This document shows, one piece after another, positions 51,250 to 61,100 of a stretch of DNA of 64,000 nt (position 1 is its first letter; the number at the start of each line of letters is the position of its first letter). This DNA comes from Trichomonas vaginalis G3 (Eukaryota > Parabasalia > Trichomonadida > Trichomonadidae). A program made the translations under genes and the position numbers. The stretch covers positions 10,664,001 through 10,728,000 of the forward strand of contig NC_067205.1 in assembly GCF_026262505.1 (NCBI RefSeq). The letters run 5' to 3'. Below the pieces are notes generated by a model. It worked only from the letters and a program-made list of their open reading frames with translations. It did not search any database and was not told the DNA's origin.

Positions 51250-53520
51250 ATGTTTACTCGAGCATTATTTTTATCACATTTGAATAAGAATGTGGTAACA
51301 AATCAGCTCTCTAGTAATATTTCTGGCACAATATCCACTCCTTATTCATTCAATTCGTTAGTCGACGTTATTAGTGTCTCAGATGCTCAGTTTATTGATA
51401 TCACAGGCTCAAATACAGAGGGAGGAGGTGCAGTTTCATGCACTGGCCCAGTTACATACGAATTTACAATATCAAAATCGTATTTTAATAGTTGTTTTTC
51501 AACTGGATCAAACTCAAAAGGCGGCGCAATCTTATCATTAAATTCAGTGATTTATCAATGCATTGATTCCTGCTTTACAGAGTGTTTGGCGCGTTCTGGG
51601 CATTTTCAATATTTAAGTTCTTCCAACGGCTCTGCTCTCATATCACAATCATCATGTATTAATAATAATGCTGAATCTGAGATAGGTGACCAATCTACAT
51701 ATATAAATTCTCCAGGAATTTATGCAGAAAATGCTAATTTTTCTTCAAATTCAGTAAACGGCGTCGGAGCAGCTTTCTCAGCTATTGCAAATTATAATCT
51801 AGTACTACAATTATGCTCATTCATTGATAATTACGGCATTTCTACACTACATTTAAACGGAGATCCGTATGCTTGTTATGTTCAACACGATAACTTCATT
51901 GATAACGCAGGAAACTCTTTAATTTCTGTAGTAGGTGACTTTATAATATCTTCATCATGTTTTTCAAACGAAAAAATCCAAAATCCATTTTTAATTTACG
52001 AAGGAACATTGAAATTAAAGAAATGTGCATTCACCGAAAACTTTACAATGCCTACATCAGTTTCAATCGATAAAACTTACATACAAACGCCAGAATTATA
52101 CCAAAATCAGGCCACAGAATTAGAAGAATGCCATGCGAGTGCTGGTGGAATAGTTGAAGACATAAAGACACCAGGACCAACACCAGCTGCTCATAATTGG
52201 GGCTGGGGAGTCGGAACAATTTTATTATTGATTTTGATCGTTTTTGTTGTCGTTGCCATAGTTATAGTTGCTGTTTATATTATTCGCACATGCTTCTGCA
52301 AGGTTCCAAAGGTCTACAGAACTGTAAAACAAATTGAAGAAAATGCACAAGAAAGAGGACTCCTTGATGACCAACAAGAGCCAATTGTAGAACCAATACA
52401 ACCAGCTCCAGCTCCTTCTGAGCCTCAAGAACCTCCAAAAGAAGTCGAATCTACTCCTGAACCAGAAAAGCAAATAGCTCAATCTCCAAGCCGCGTACAG
52501 ATCATTTTAAGCTACACTGATGAAAGTGAAAAGGAAATGGAGTCAATTTCTTCTGGAAAATCAGATATCAAAGTTCAATCTTCTTCTACAGAGCCTCCAC
52601 CACAAAGAGTATCAATTATTAAGGAACCTTCAGACACTGAAGAAGAAATTCCTCAAATTCCTGTAATAGAAATCCCTCATGACGAAAATATGGAATCTGA
52701 TTCAACAATTACTGACCCAGCATCAATCATTTCTCACGAAAGAGACACAGAAAAACCTAAAGAGAAGGAAAGCACCTCTTCTTATTCATCAAAAGCACCA
52801 GATAAACCTTTAATTGAGAATTTGAAGGCAGAAGATGAGGATAAAAGTGATTCTTACTACTCCTATTCGAATGACAATTCTGTTCCTTTGCAAGTTTCTC
52901 CAATGCCGAATAAATTAGATATAAGTGAGTCAGATTCAGATACTTCTTCATCAACAACACCAAAGAAACACGTTAAACTACATCTTGATGAAGAATCAGA
53001 AGAAGTCCCCCTACAAAAACCAGGAAAGAGTCCTAAATCAAGTGATTCAAAGCCAAAGAGGTCTTATGCTGGTGATGACGATGAATCTTATTCTTATTCA
53101 TCTCCTCCCCCGATGAAACCTACAGAAAAAACAAAGGATTCAAAACCAAAACCAGAATTTAAGCCAAAGAGGTCATATGCAGGGGATGACGAAGAGAGTT
53201 CGACATCTACACCACCAATACCAAAGAAACCAAAGAAATCTGATGAAAAACCAAAAGATTCAAAACCAAAACCAGAAATTAAACCAAAAAGATCTTACGC
53301 AGGGGATGATGAAGAGAGTTCTTCTTCACCACAGCCTAAGAAGCCAAAGAAACCAGAAGAAAAACCGAAAGAGGAAGAAAAGAAGCCAAAATCCGAAGAA
53401 CCAAAGAAACCAGAAGAAAAACCAAAAGAACCAAAGAAACCAGAAGAAAAACCGAAAGAACCAAAGCGAAGAATATCTTATTCTGAATCAGATGACAGCG
53501 GATCGTACTATTCTTATTAA
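51250..53520 (+). CDS. Transmembrane beta-helix surface protein with long Pro/Lys/Glu-rich tail
   Basis: The 756-residue protein has an ectodomain of short beta-helix-type repeats rich in Ser, Asn, Gly and Cys (GGAVSCTG, GGAILSLNS), like trichomonad polymorphic-membrane-protein-like proteins. One membrane span follows (about residues 318-345, ending in IIRTCFC). The unusually long cytoplasmic tail (about 410 residues) is highly charged. It holds three copies of KPKRSYAGDD followed by acidic/Ser runs, then KKPEEKPKEPK repeats, and ends SGSYYSY. The many SxxE sites suggest casein-kinase phosphorylation. No clear signal peptide follows the ATG at 51250, which is odd for a type I protein. TAA is followed in frame by 16 tail-like codons. 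Confidence 0.75.
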   Translation: MFTRALFLSHLNKNVVTNQLSSNISGTISTPYSFNSLVDVISVSDAQFIDITGSNTEGGGAVSCTGPVTYEFTISKSYFNSCFSTGSNSKGGAILSLNSVIYQCIDSCFTECLARSGHFQYLSSSNGSALISQSSCINNNAESEIGDQSTYINSPGIYAENANFSSNSVNGVGAAFSAIANYNLVLQLCSFIDNYGISTLHLNGDPYACYVQHDNFIDNAGNSLISVVGDFIISSSCFSNEKIQNPFLIYEGTLKLKKCAFTENFTMPTSVSIDKTYIQTPELYQNQATELEECHASAGGIVEDIKTPGPTPAAHNWGWGVGTILLLILIVFVVVAIVIVAVYIIRTCFCKVPKVYRTVKQIEENAQERGLLDDQQEPIVEPIQPAPAPSEPQEPPKEVESTPEPEKQIAQSPSRVQIILSYTDESEKEMESISSGKSDIKVQSSSTEPPPQRVSIIKEPSDTEEEIPQIPVIEIPHDENMESDSTITDPASIISHERDTEKPKEKESTSSYSSKAPDKPLIENLKAEDEDKSDSYYSYSNDNSVPLQVSPMPNKLDISESDSDTSSSTTPKKHVKLHLDEESEEVPLQKPGKSPKSSDSKPKRSYAGDDDESYSYSSPPPMKPTEKTKDSKPKPEFKPKRSYAGDDEESSTSTPPIPKKPKKSDEKPKDSKPKPEIKPKRSYAGDDEESSSSPQPKKPKKPEEKPKEEEKKPKSEEPKKPEEKPKEPKKPEEKPKEPKRRISYSESDDSGSYYSY

Positions 53521-53571
53521 TCTTACTCATCAAAGTCAAAATCAGCTTCTGAGAAGAAGCCTAAGAAATAA

Positions 53572-53991
53572 GGCGCTTATAACCATCAATGTGATTGATT
53601 TTTTATATCGATCGTTTAATATTATGTTATTTTGTAAAAATTATTATTGTATTTTGCTGAAGATTGTAATGCATCTATCTTTTTCTTCGCCAGATTTCTG
53701 AAAAACCCAGTCGAATCCTTTAGAATAAGATTCGTGAGAACGAACTAAAAGATCGAAGCCATTAGTCTCAAGAAACTCGTTGCAGACATCAGGACCAAAC
53801 AAATATCCTGAGCCATAGTTATATATTGATTGATATTAAAAAATGAATATGCGATAAAGCTAAGTATGATGCTTGCAATATGCATATTTTTGCAAAATTA
53901 AAACTTTACTCCCAAAATCAATAATTAATATATATAAAATAAGAAACAACAGGAAAACAATAGAAATCAAATTAGAATGAAAACGTAAAAA
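53572..53991. other. Intergenic holding a phosphatase relic
   Basis: The minus strand at 53644-53832 encodes the end of a PPP phosphatase (listed separately). The rest is AT-rich spacer before the EF-hand gene's stop. Confidence 0.6.
53644..53832 (-). pseudogene. Relic of a PPP-family Ser/Thr phosphatase (C-terminal fragment)
   Basis: On the minus strand a 60-codon frame without an ATG reads GSGYLFGPDVCNEFLETNGF, then DLLVRSHESYSKGFDWVF and CITIFS. These are the conserved blocks near the C-terminus of PP1/PP2A/calcineurin-type phosphatases (YxFGxDVxxxFLxxNxLxLxxRxHE...G...F...TxFS). The metal- and phosphate-binding H of RSHE is visible. Upstream of 53832 the similarity ends, and after FS the usual xxNYC block is lost to a TAA. 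The rest of the enzyme is absent, so it is a dead fragment. It is short enough to be missed by length-filtered gene finders. Confidence 0.75.
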
Positions 53992-54564
53992 TTACTGTTC
54001 AACTAATTGATCAGTGTCGATATCGAATGCTTCAATGACACCAGTTGCTTTAGATACCATGTTGTAAAATTCTTGAAAAGTGAGTTCCTTCTTGTCTCTC
54101 GAATATGTGTCAATAAGTTGTGAAACAAGTTCATCTATCTGAGACTCGGTGAAATCAAGATATTGGTTGTTTTTGAGTGAAATTTGTATAATATTTCGTA
54201 TTTCATCAGCGGAAACGTTGCCACTGCCATCCGCATCGTAAGCCTGGAAACATAATTTAACTTTTTCATCAAACGGTGCGTCTGGATGGAATTTGTTTAA
54301 TCCTTCAACGAATTCAGGAAACGTTATTTCGCCACTACCATCATCATCAATAATCTTGAACAAGATTTCTGCAATTTGATGATTTGGTATATTCATTGCA
54401 ACTTCAAAATCATTTAAGTTAATTCTTGAATCTTTTGACATTTGGCGGTACTTCTGGGATAGAATATAAATTTGCTTCAATGTGAAATAAGATTTCTGAA
54501 CGAACATCTGTGCCTCTTCTTCTCCAAGATAACCATGATAAACAGCACTAACGTTGATACCCAT
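53992..54564 (-). CDS. Calcineurin-B-like EF-hand protein, probably N-myristoylated
   Basis: The 190-residue protein has four EF-hand positions in the calcineurin B/CBL/CHP pattern. Two are canonical Ca2+ loops, DDDGSGEITFPE and DADGSGNVSADE; the first and last are degenerate. The ATG at 54564 is chosen over one nine codons earlier for two reasons. It gives MGINVSAVY, a textbook N-myristoylation signal (Gly2, Ser6), and an Inr (TCACTTTTTT) lies 17-19 bases before it. Calcineurin B activates the phosphatase A subunit in response to Ca2+; CBL proteins activate kinases. The protein should be membrane-targeted by the lipid. Confidence 0.88.
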   Translation of the reverse strand: MGINVSAVYHGYLGEEEAQMFVQKSYFTLKQIYILSQKYRQMSKDSRINLNDFEVAMNIPNHQIAEILFKIIDDDGSGEITFPEFVEGLNKFHPDAPFDEKVKLCFQAYDADGSGNVSADEIRNIIQISLKNNQYLDFTESQIDELVSQLIDTYSRDKKELTFQEFYNMVSKATGVIEAFDIDTDQLVEQ

Positions 54565-54583
54565 AATTGCTGTAAAAAAGTGA
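54565..54583 (-). promoter_or_regulatory. Initiator element of the EF-hand gene
   Basis: Read on the minus strand, TCACTTTTTT begins at 54583 and the ATG follows 17 bases after the expected start A (54581). It overlaps the codons of a rejected upstream ATG. Confidence 0.7.
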
Positions 54584-55264
54584 CCGAACATATTTAAAAT
54601 TTTAACTTTGAATTGTTAATTATTCAATTAAAAATTGAAAATAAGATTTTTAAATCTTGACTAAAAATAACAAGTATGTAATATATAGTTACAAATATCC
54701 CGATCAAGCCAAATAATTGAATGATAAGCTTTTGAATGAGAATCTAAAAATGCGATCGTTCAAAATGAGCCAGTATTATAAATGCATCAATTTTCATAAA
54801 AGAAAATTTCGTTGAGTAAACAATTCAATGAGAAATGAAAACTTAGAGCCGTTGTTCTGAATTTCAAGGAAGAAATGCGAACCTCTGATTATTAATTTTT
54901 ATTATTTGACTAGTTTCCAAATTTTATTTCCATTTGAATTATCGCTTCATTTTATTCATTTTTTTTAATGCCATAAAGGCCTGCGGCATAATTCTCTCTA
55001 TATTTATGCTCACTATGCACTGGAAACAATAAAAGCGTGCATATATCTATAAAAGACTCTAAATTTTATTCGCTAATAATTTATTCTTGAATTAAACTTA
55101 TAATTTCATCGTGTCATTCATTTAAAATTAAAGCTTTATGGATTTTCACATTACTATAATTCCTTAATCTGAAAATATGAGCAAATTGATAACTCTTAAT
55201 GCAAAAATGTCCAAATATTTGATCAATTTCAAATATAAATTTTAATCATTGAGAATTGTTAAAT
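54584..55264. other. Intergenic, AT-rich
   Basis: Apart from the 3' end of the permease frame at its edge, no gene is supported here. Confidence 0.5.
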
Positions 55265-56997
55265 TCACAATTCTCTGCATATTTCAGCTGTGTCATTTTC
55301 ATCTAAGTCTTCGAGTCTTGTATCAAGAAGTGGAGGATATTTCTTGTCAAATGTCATTTCTTCTGGTTCAATCTCAGTTCTTGTCTTACCAAGGCATGCA
55401 GCAACTGCATAAATACCCATTGCAAGAATGAAACACACCAAAGAAATGACAAATATGACCCATCCACCATCGCTAAATATATTAAAAGAATCATAGCAGC
55501 AATTTGCATTACTGCTGAAAAGATGTGGAGATATGGATAAAGGAAGGCCTTGGAAACCAAGTCTTTTTCAATGGAATATCCACGTCTCTTGAGCTTGAAG
55601 CGGAAAATAATTTGGGATATAATGATTCCTGCCCACATTAATGTTCCTGTGAAGCCACTAATTCCAAGTAATGATCCATAAAATGAATTGCCACCCTTTC
55701 CAAATAGGCCAAGAGCTTCTGTCATGAAACCGAAAATGAAAACGGCCCAAATGAAAACAAGGGTGAAAATAGTTGCGTTCAGAGGAATGGTGTTCTTGTT
55801 AAGCCTTGAGAGAAATTCTGGAGCTAATCCTTCTTTGCTTAAACCGTATACACATCTCACTGATGCGTAAAGACCTGAATTAGCGCATGAGAAGGCTGCA
55901 ATCAAGGTGACAAAGGTGAACAATTGCCCAGCCCACTTCAATCCATATGATGTTAGTGCATATGCGAAGATGGATTCGTCGAGGTTGGCCTTTTCGTAAG
56001 GAACAATAAGGACTAAGGCAATAACAGGGATAATATAAATAAGTACAATCTGAATGGAAACGTTTGTGCACGCTTTCGGAATATTTTTGTCTGGATTCTC
56101 TGTTTCGGCTGCTTCGAGGCCAACAATCTCAGTTCCTTCGAAGTTAACCAGGATAAATATCATATAAGTGATAATAATCAACCAGCCCTGATGGAATAAT
56201 CTCTTACCAAGAGAACCTTCTCCCTGAGCAATGATTTTACCACCAATGAATCCAACTTCTTCTTCTGTAAACGGATGGACTTTCTTTCCGATAACTCCAA
56301 ACCAAATGAAGAAAGCAATAATTGCAAAAATAACAATAACTACAATTTTTGCGATTGACATTGCACTTTCAACATGGCCAAACCATTTGATCTTGAAAAG
56401 ATTTAAAACAGTTAAAGCCATCAGACATATTGCACCCCAAACAAAAGAACTCCAAGCGGTGTTCTTGAATGGGATCGTATAGAAATGATTTAAGTAATAT
56501 GAGAATGCAAGACATTCCGATGGGCAATAGACAACCCAATTAACCCAAAATGCCCAACCAATGCCTGTAGTAAGGATATTACCTAAAAACTTCTTGTTAT
56601 ATGTAATAAAGTTACCATGTCGTGGAAGATTAACAAGAAGTTCTGCAAAAGATTGCATTGTTCCAAAAACTGAAATTCCTGCAACAAGATATGCAATCAA
56701 AACAGGGAGGGCACCAATCTCACTGAACGTTAAACCTGTTCCAAGGAAGTAACATGAGCCAATAATACCACCGAGTGATATCAATGTGACATGCCATGAC
56801 TGTATGCCTCTTGCAAGCGTTTTTGGTGCTTCTTTGGTAGATATTTCTGGAGTTGAATTGTTCTCAAGGTGTATCGATACATTTGAGCTAGAACTGTTAT
56901 TTGAAGAGTCGGATTTTATAACATCAACATCGCTTGACGCTAACTGACAGTTATCCTGTACATCATTATTCCTATTCGCTATATTCTTTGAATCCAT
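55265..56997 (-). CDS. Amino-acid permease (APC family), with a frameshift near the C-terminus
   Basis: About 12 membrane spans of the AAT/APC amino-acid transporter family are visible, starting with the conserved GGIIGSCYFLGTG helix (about residue 80). The consensus loop YxEAxxPxKNIP-like stretch (EAAETENPDKNIPKA) and the late FRxKLKRRGYSIEKDL loop are also present. It imports amino acids across the plasma membrane. In the first frame the protein ends at 55354 with an unusual hydrophobic-basic tail. One base further in phase, from near 55476, the minus strand encodes a better tail: DGGWVIFVISLVCFILAMG, then EPEEMTFDKKYPPLL and an acidic end, to a TGA at 55265-55267. A one-base change has therefore shifted the last 70 codons. 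Confidence 0.85.
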
Positions 56998-58181
56998 TTA
57001 TCTCTCTTGCTATGACCTGCTAAATGAGTTTTTGTTTTCTGATGTCAATTCAAAGACAAATGATTATTGAAATAAGTTATGCATATTTGCATTAAACCAA
57101 GCAATTTTTAATGTCATGCCATCTTGACAGATCCATTTATGAACTTGTAAATTATTCAAAATAAATAGGAGAGTATTCAATTAATTGATTATTGAGAAAT
57201 TTTGAAAATCACTTTTATCTAAGAATATTCTTGAATATTGGTCAGTGAATTAAACTATATGTACTTAAAAAATCGAAGCTTTCAATTTTGAATTGATCAA
57301 TTTGCTTTGTAAAGTATCGAAGCAATCAAAAAATATCAAAGACTTCTGATCTTTGATATGAGACAAACACAATCCTAGATTTTTAATAAGAATTTTTATC
57401 CGCTTTTATTGCAAAAGTTAAAATCAACGTAAATTGATAGAATAATATTGTTCAACATGTTATAAGCATTATTCTTTATGTTTGGTCATTTGGAGATATA
57501 AAATAATTTCGGTTTGACAATCATCGAATCATTTCGATATCGGCTGTCTCTATATTATGGTTTTCAATTAACAGAGTCTTGTTGAATTTTTATAAAATTG
57601 AATGGTATCAGAAAGCGATAGCTGATTGGAGAGTATTTTATACTTGCCTTTGGCTTTCGGACAATAAAATAATTTTCCAGCCTATCTAAATAATGCATAT
57701 GCAATTGAAATAACATAATTCTGATTCCTTTAAATAATATTTTTAAAATTTGGTCTCAACAAAGAATTTTCATGCTTGATTTAATATAGATCATTTTAGA
57801 AATCCTGCAAATAGCATCAGAACAGAAAAATACGGTGCTTTATAACCTTCATAAGATTCGAATTGGCAAAAAATAGAGCCAAATCCAAAACAGTTCTAAC
57901 GTTGCTAAATTTTTATCAATTACTAAGATAATGCTCGTATTATTCTTTGACAATTTAATTTCAAATTTGCGACAATTTTTATCAGATGTATAAATAAACA
58001 AAATATTATCTGAAATAGATCCTTAGGGAGATAAAAATATGATTTGATTCTATATTTGTAAATGAAGAAGTTTTTTCTAATTTTGGATATTATTGTTGAA
58101 ATACTAAATGATTAATAAACAATACAATTTTAAAATAAATATAACAAAACAATTATTAAAATAAAATATACTTTTTTTTTC
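56998..58181. other. Intergenic, AT-rich, 1.2 kb
   Basis: No supported gene, RNA or clear repeat. Confidence 0.5.
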
Positions 58182-61100
58182 TTAATTTCTGATTAATCTT
58201 TGAACAAGTGGTGCAAGTGATGCAGGAATAACACCTTCGATACCTCTCAAGAGAGCCCATGTGGCTTCCTTGAAATCGTTGTATTCCTCAGCAATCTGTC
58301 CTGCAGTACTGTATTTGTCAGTAATTTCTTGTAAAAGATCAACGAGTTGTTTCCTTGTCTTGATTTGCGGGTTCTCTCTTCCAATGATTCTTCCTGCCAT
58401 GTTACCAACTTCTTCGATAGGAATGACACCATTCAACTGTTCTTCTAAGTCATGGATCTTTCCTTCGTAGTAGAAGAATCTTGACTTGTTGATTGGCATT
58501 GCTTTGAGCTCTGAAAGTGAAATATCTTTGTTGATATCGACATCTTCGTTTCTTTCACTTCCAATGATTCTTCTTATTGCGACGGCCATGAGATAAATGT
58601 GAGGCTTCTCTGGTGGCTGTATTCCTGGAATGAGCGGGAATAACGAGAACATCAAAGCCTGTAATTTATTGACAGCGCGAACAATGTCTTTGGATTTGGA
58701 AAGCGGATTCAAATTCATGGCTGGAGGGAACAAAGATTTGAGTGTATGTCTGTAAGTATCAATGATTGTGTTCATTGCGTGTCTTGCATCATTCATTTTA
58801 CCTTCTTTTTCTTTGGTAGAGGAGATCAAGTTTCTGATGTAATTCGAGAGTTCTTCGATCTTCTTGTTGTGTAATTCAAGTTTTTCATTGATTTCCTTGA
58901 ACTTCTTTTCTGCTGCACTCAAACAAGCTTTAGTTACATCGTTTGTAACTTTCTGAGTGAATACTTTGACAATTGCTGGCAAAGTTGATTTCGCAGATGC
59001 TGCTTGAAGTTGTGGACATGTGGCGAACATTGCTTCTTTGCTTTGTTTGACCCATTTGATCAATGTTGACTTTTGGTCATTTAATTCTCCCAATTTCTTC
59101 AATGCTTGAGAAATTATTTCATTCTGTGGAATTTCTGCTTTGGATCCAGAGATTTCTTGGAGTTTCTTCTTCAATTCGTTCAAACTTTCATCATCTTCAT
59201 TTGCAATCTTTGTTTGTACTTAATTAAAGATTTCTTGTGTTGGCTTATTCGGATCATTTCCATTTGGTGACAATGATCTAATCATTTTGTCTAATTTAGC
59301 TGCTGCTTTCTTGTACATTTGGAGTTCTTCTGGTTTGACTAAATTGGAGTTTTCTTGTTTGAGAGCTTCGATTTGTTTCTTAAGATCTGAGATTTCTTCA
59401 TCCTTCTTGTTCAAGATTAAGTTGAGTTTGGATGATGATGTCATGCTTGGTTGCTTTTCTTCTAATCTCTTATCCATTTCGTTGTTTACAGAAACTAAAG
59501 CGTTCTTTAACATCTTGATTCTGTCGTTCTTTTGGTTCAATGCTTGTTCTAAGTTCTTCTTTGCTTCATCTGCATTCTGTGATGGTGACAAACCTAATGA
59601 TGATTCAATAGAATTGATTGTGTTGTTTGCATTTTGGAGATCGCTTTGAAGCTTTTGGTTTTCAGTTCTTTCTTCTTCAATTTCCTTCTTGAGATTTTCA
59701 TTATTTGATTTCTCTTGTTGCAATTGCTTGGATAGATTTAGGTTTTCGGACTTTTGTTGTGCGAGATCCTTTGAAATATTTTCTTTCACGGATTTCTCTT
59801 GTTCTAATTGTTTGGAAAGATTGTCGTTGTTTGATTTGGCTGCTTCTAGTTCTTGTGAAATTTTCTTGCTGTTGTTTCTTTCTGCAATGAGTTCCTTGGC
59901 CAATTTAACACTGTCTTTAGTTAATTTGTCGTTATTGGCCTTGAGATCATTGTAATCTTTAGTTAATTGTTCGTTCTTTGCCTTCTCTTGTGAAAGATCT
60001 TCATTGGAATTCTCATTGTTTGTATTAGATTCACCCAAATCTTTAGATAACTTGTCATTATTTGCTTTAGTTATTGAGAGTTCTTGAGAAAGTTTGTCAT
60101 TGTTTGCTTTAGATGTAGAAAGTTCTTGAGACAATTTGTTGTTTGTTTCTTTTTCTGCATCTAATTCTTTCTTCAATTTCTCGTTTTCTGACTTGACGTT
60201 TTGTAACTCGTCAACATTCTTTTGATCATTTTGTTTAACAGTTTCAATTTCTTGAACAATCTTCTTGTTTGCTGCTCTTTCTGTGATAAGTTCCTTAGCA
60301 AGTTTCTTCGTGTTATTCTTCTCGTTTTCAACATCTTTAGTCAATTTCTCATTTTCATTCTTTGATTGTTGAAGATCATTCGACAATTTCTCATTCTCAT
60401 TGTTAAGCTTTTCATTGTTCATCTTCTCTGCTTGTAATTCAGATTTAGTTTGTTGAAGATCGTTGTTAAGCTTATCATTGTCTGATTTAACTGATTGCAA
60501 TTCATTGTTGAGTTTCTCGTTATCAGATTTAGATGATTTGAGATCATTTTCTAATTTATCCTTATCTGATTTAGTTGTTTGCAATTCTTTAGCGAGATTT
60601 TCATTGTCAGATTTAGATTGCTGAAGTTCCTTAGACAAATTATCTTTATCAGCCTTTGTTGACTTCAATTCATTATTGAGTTTCTCATTTTCTGACTTGG
60701 AATTCTGTAAATCTTTGGTTAGTTTGTCGTTTTCAGATTTAGTTGTTTGAAGATCCTTAGAAAGTTTCTCATTTTCTTGTTGGTTGTTTTGTAAGATCTG
60801 TTGTAACTTAGTTGGGATTATGTTTTCTGGTGTAGATTGTTCGATGTTTGCAACAGATTTGATTGCATCAAGTTGTTGTTTGAGATTTGCAATTTCTGCA
60901 TCATATTTGGCTTTAGAGTCTTGTGATGATTTCTCGGCTTGTTTCTTTTGTTCGATGTTTGCCTTTGCAAGAGCTGTCAATTTAGATTTCATTGCATTTT
61001 CTATTTGATCAGCAATTTGTTTCGGTGATTGTTCAGCGTTTTGTTCTGAAATTCCTGTTGCTTTCTGCAATTGTGACAAAGAGTTCTTTAACTCATTGAT

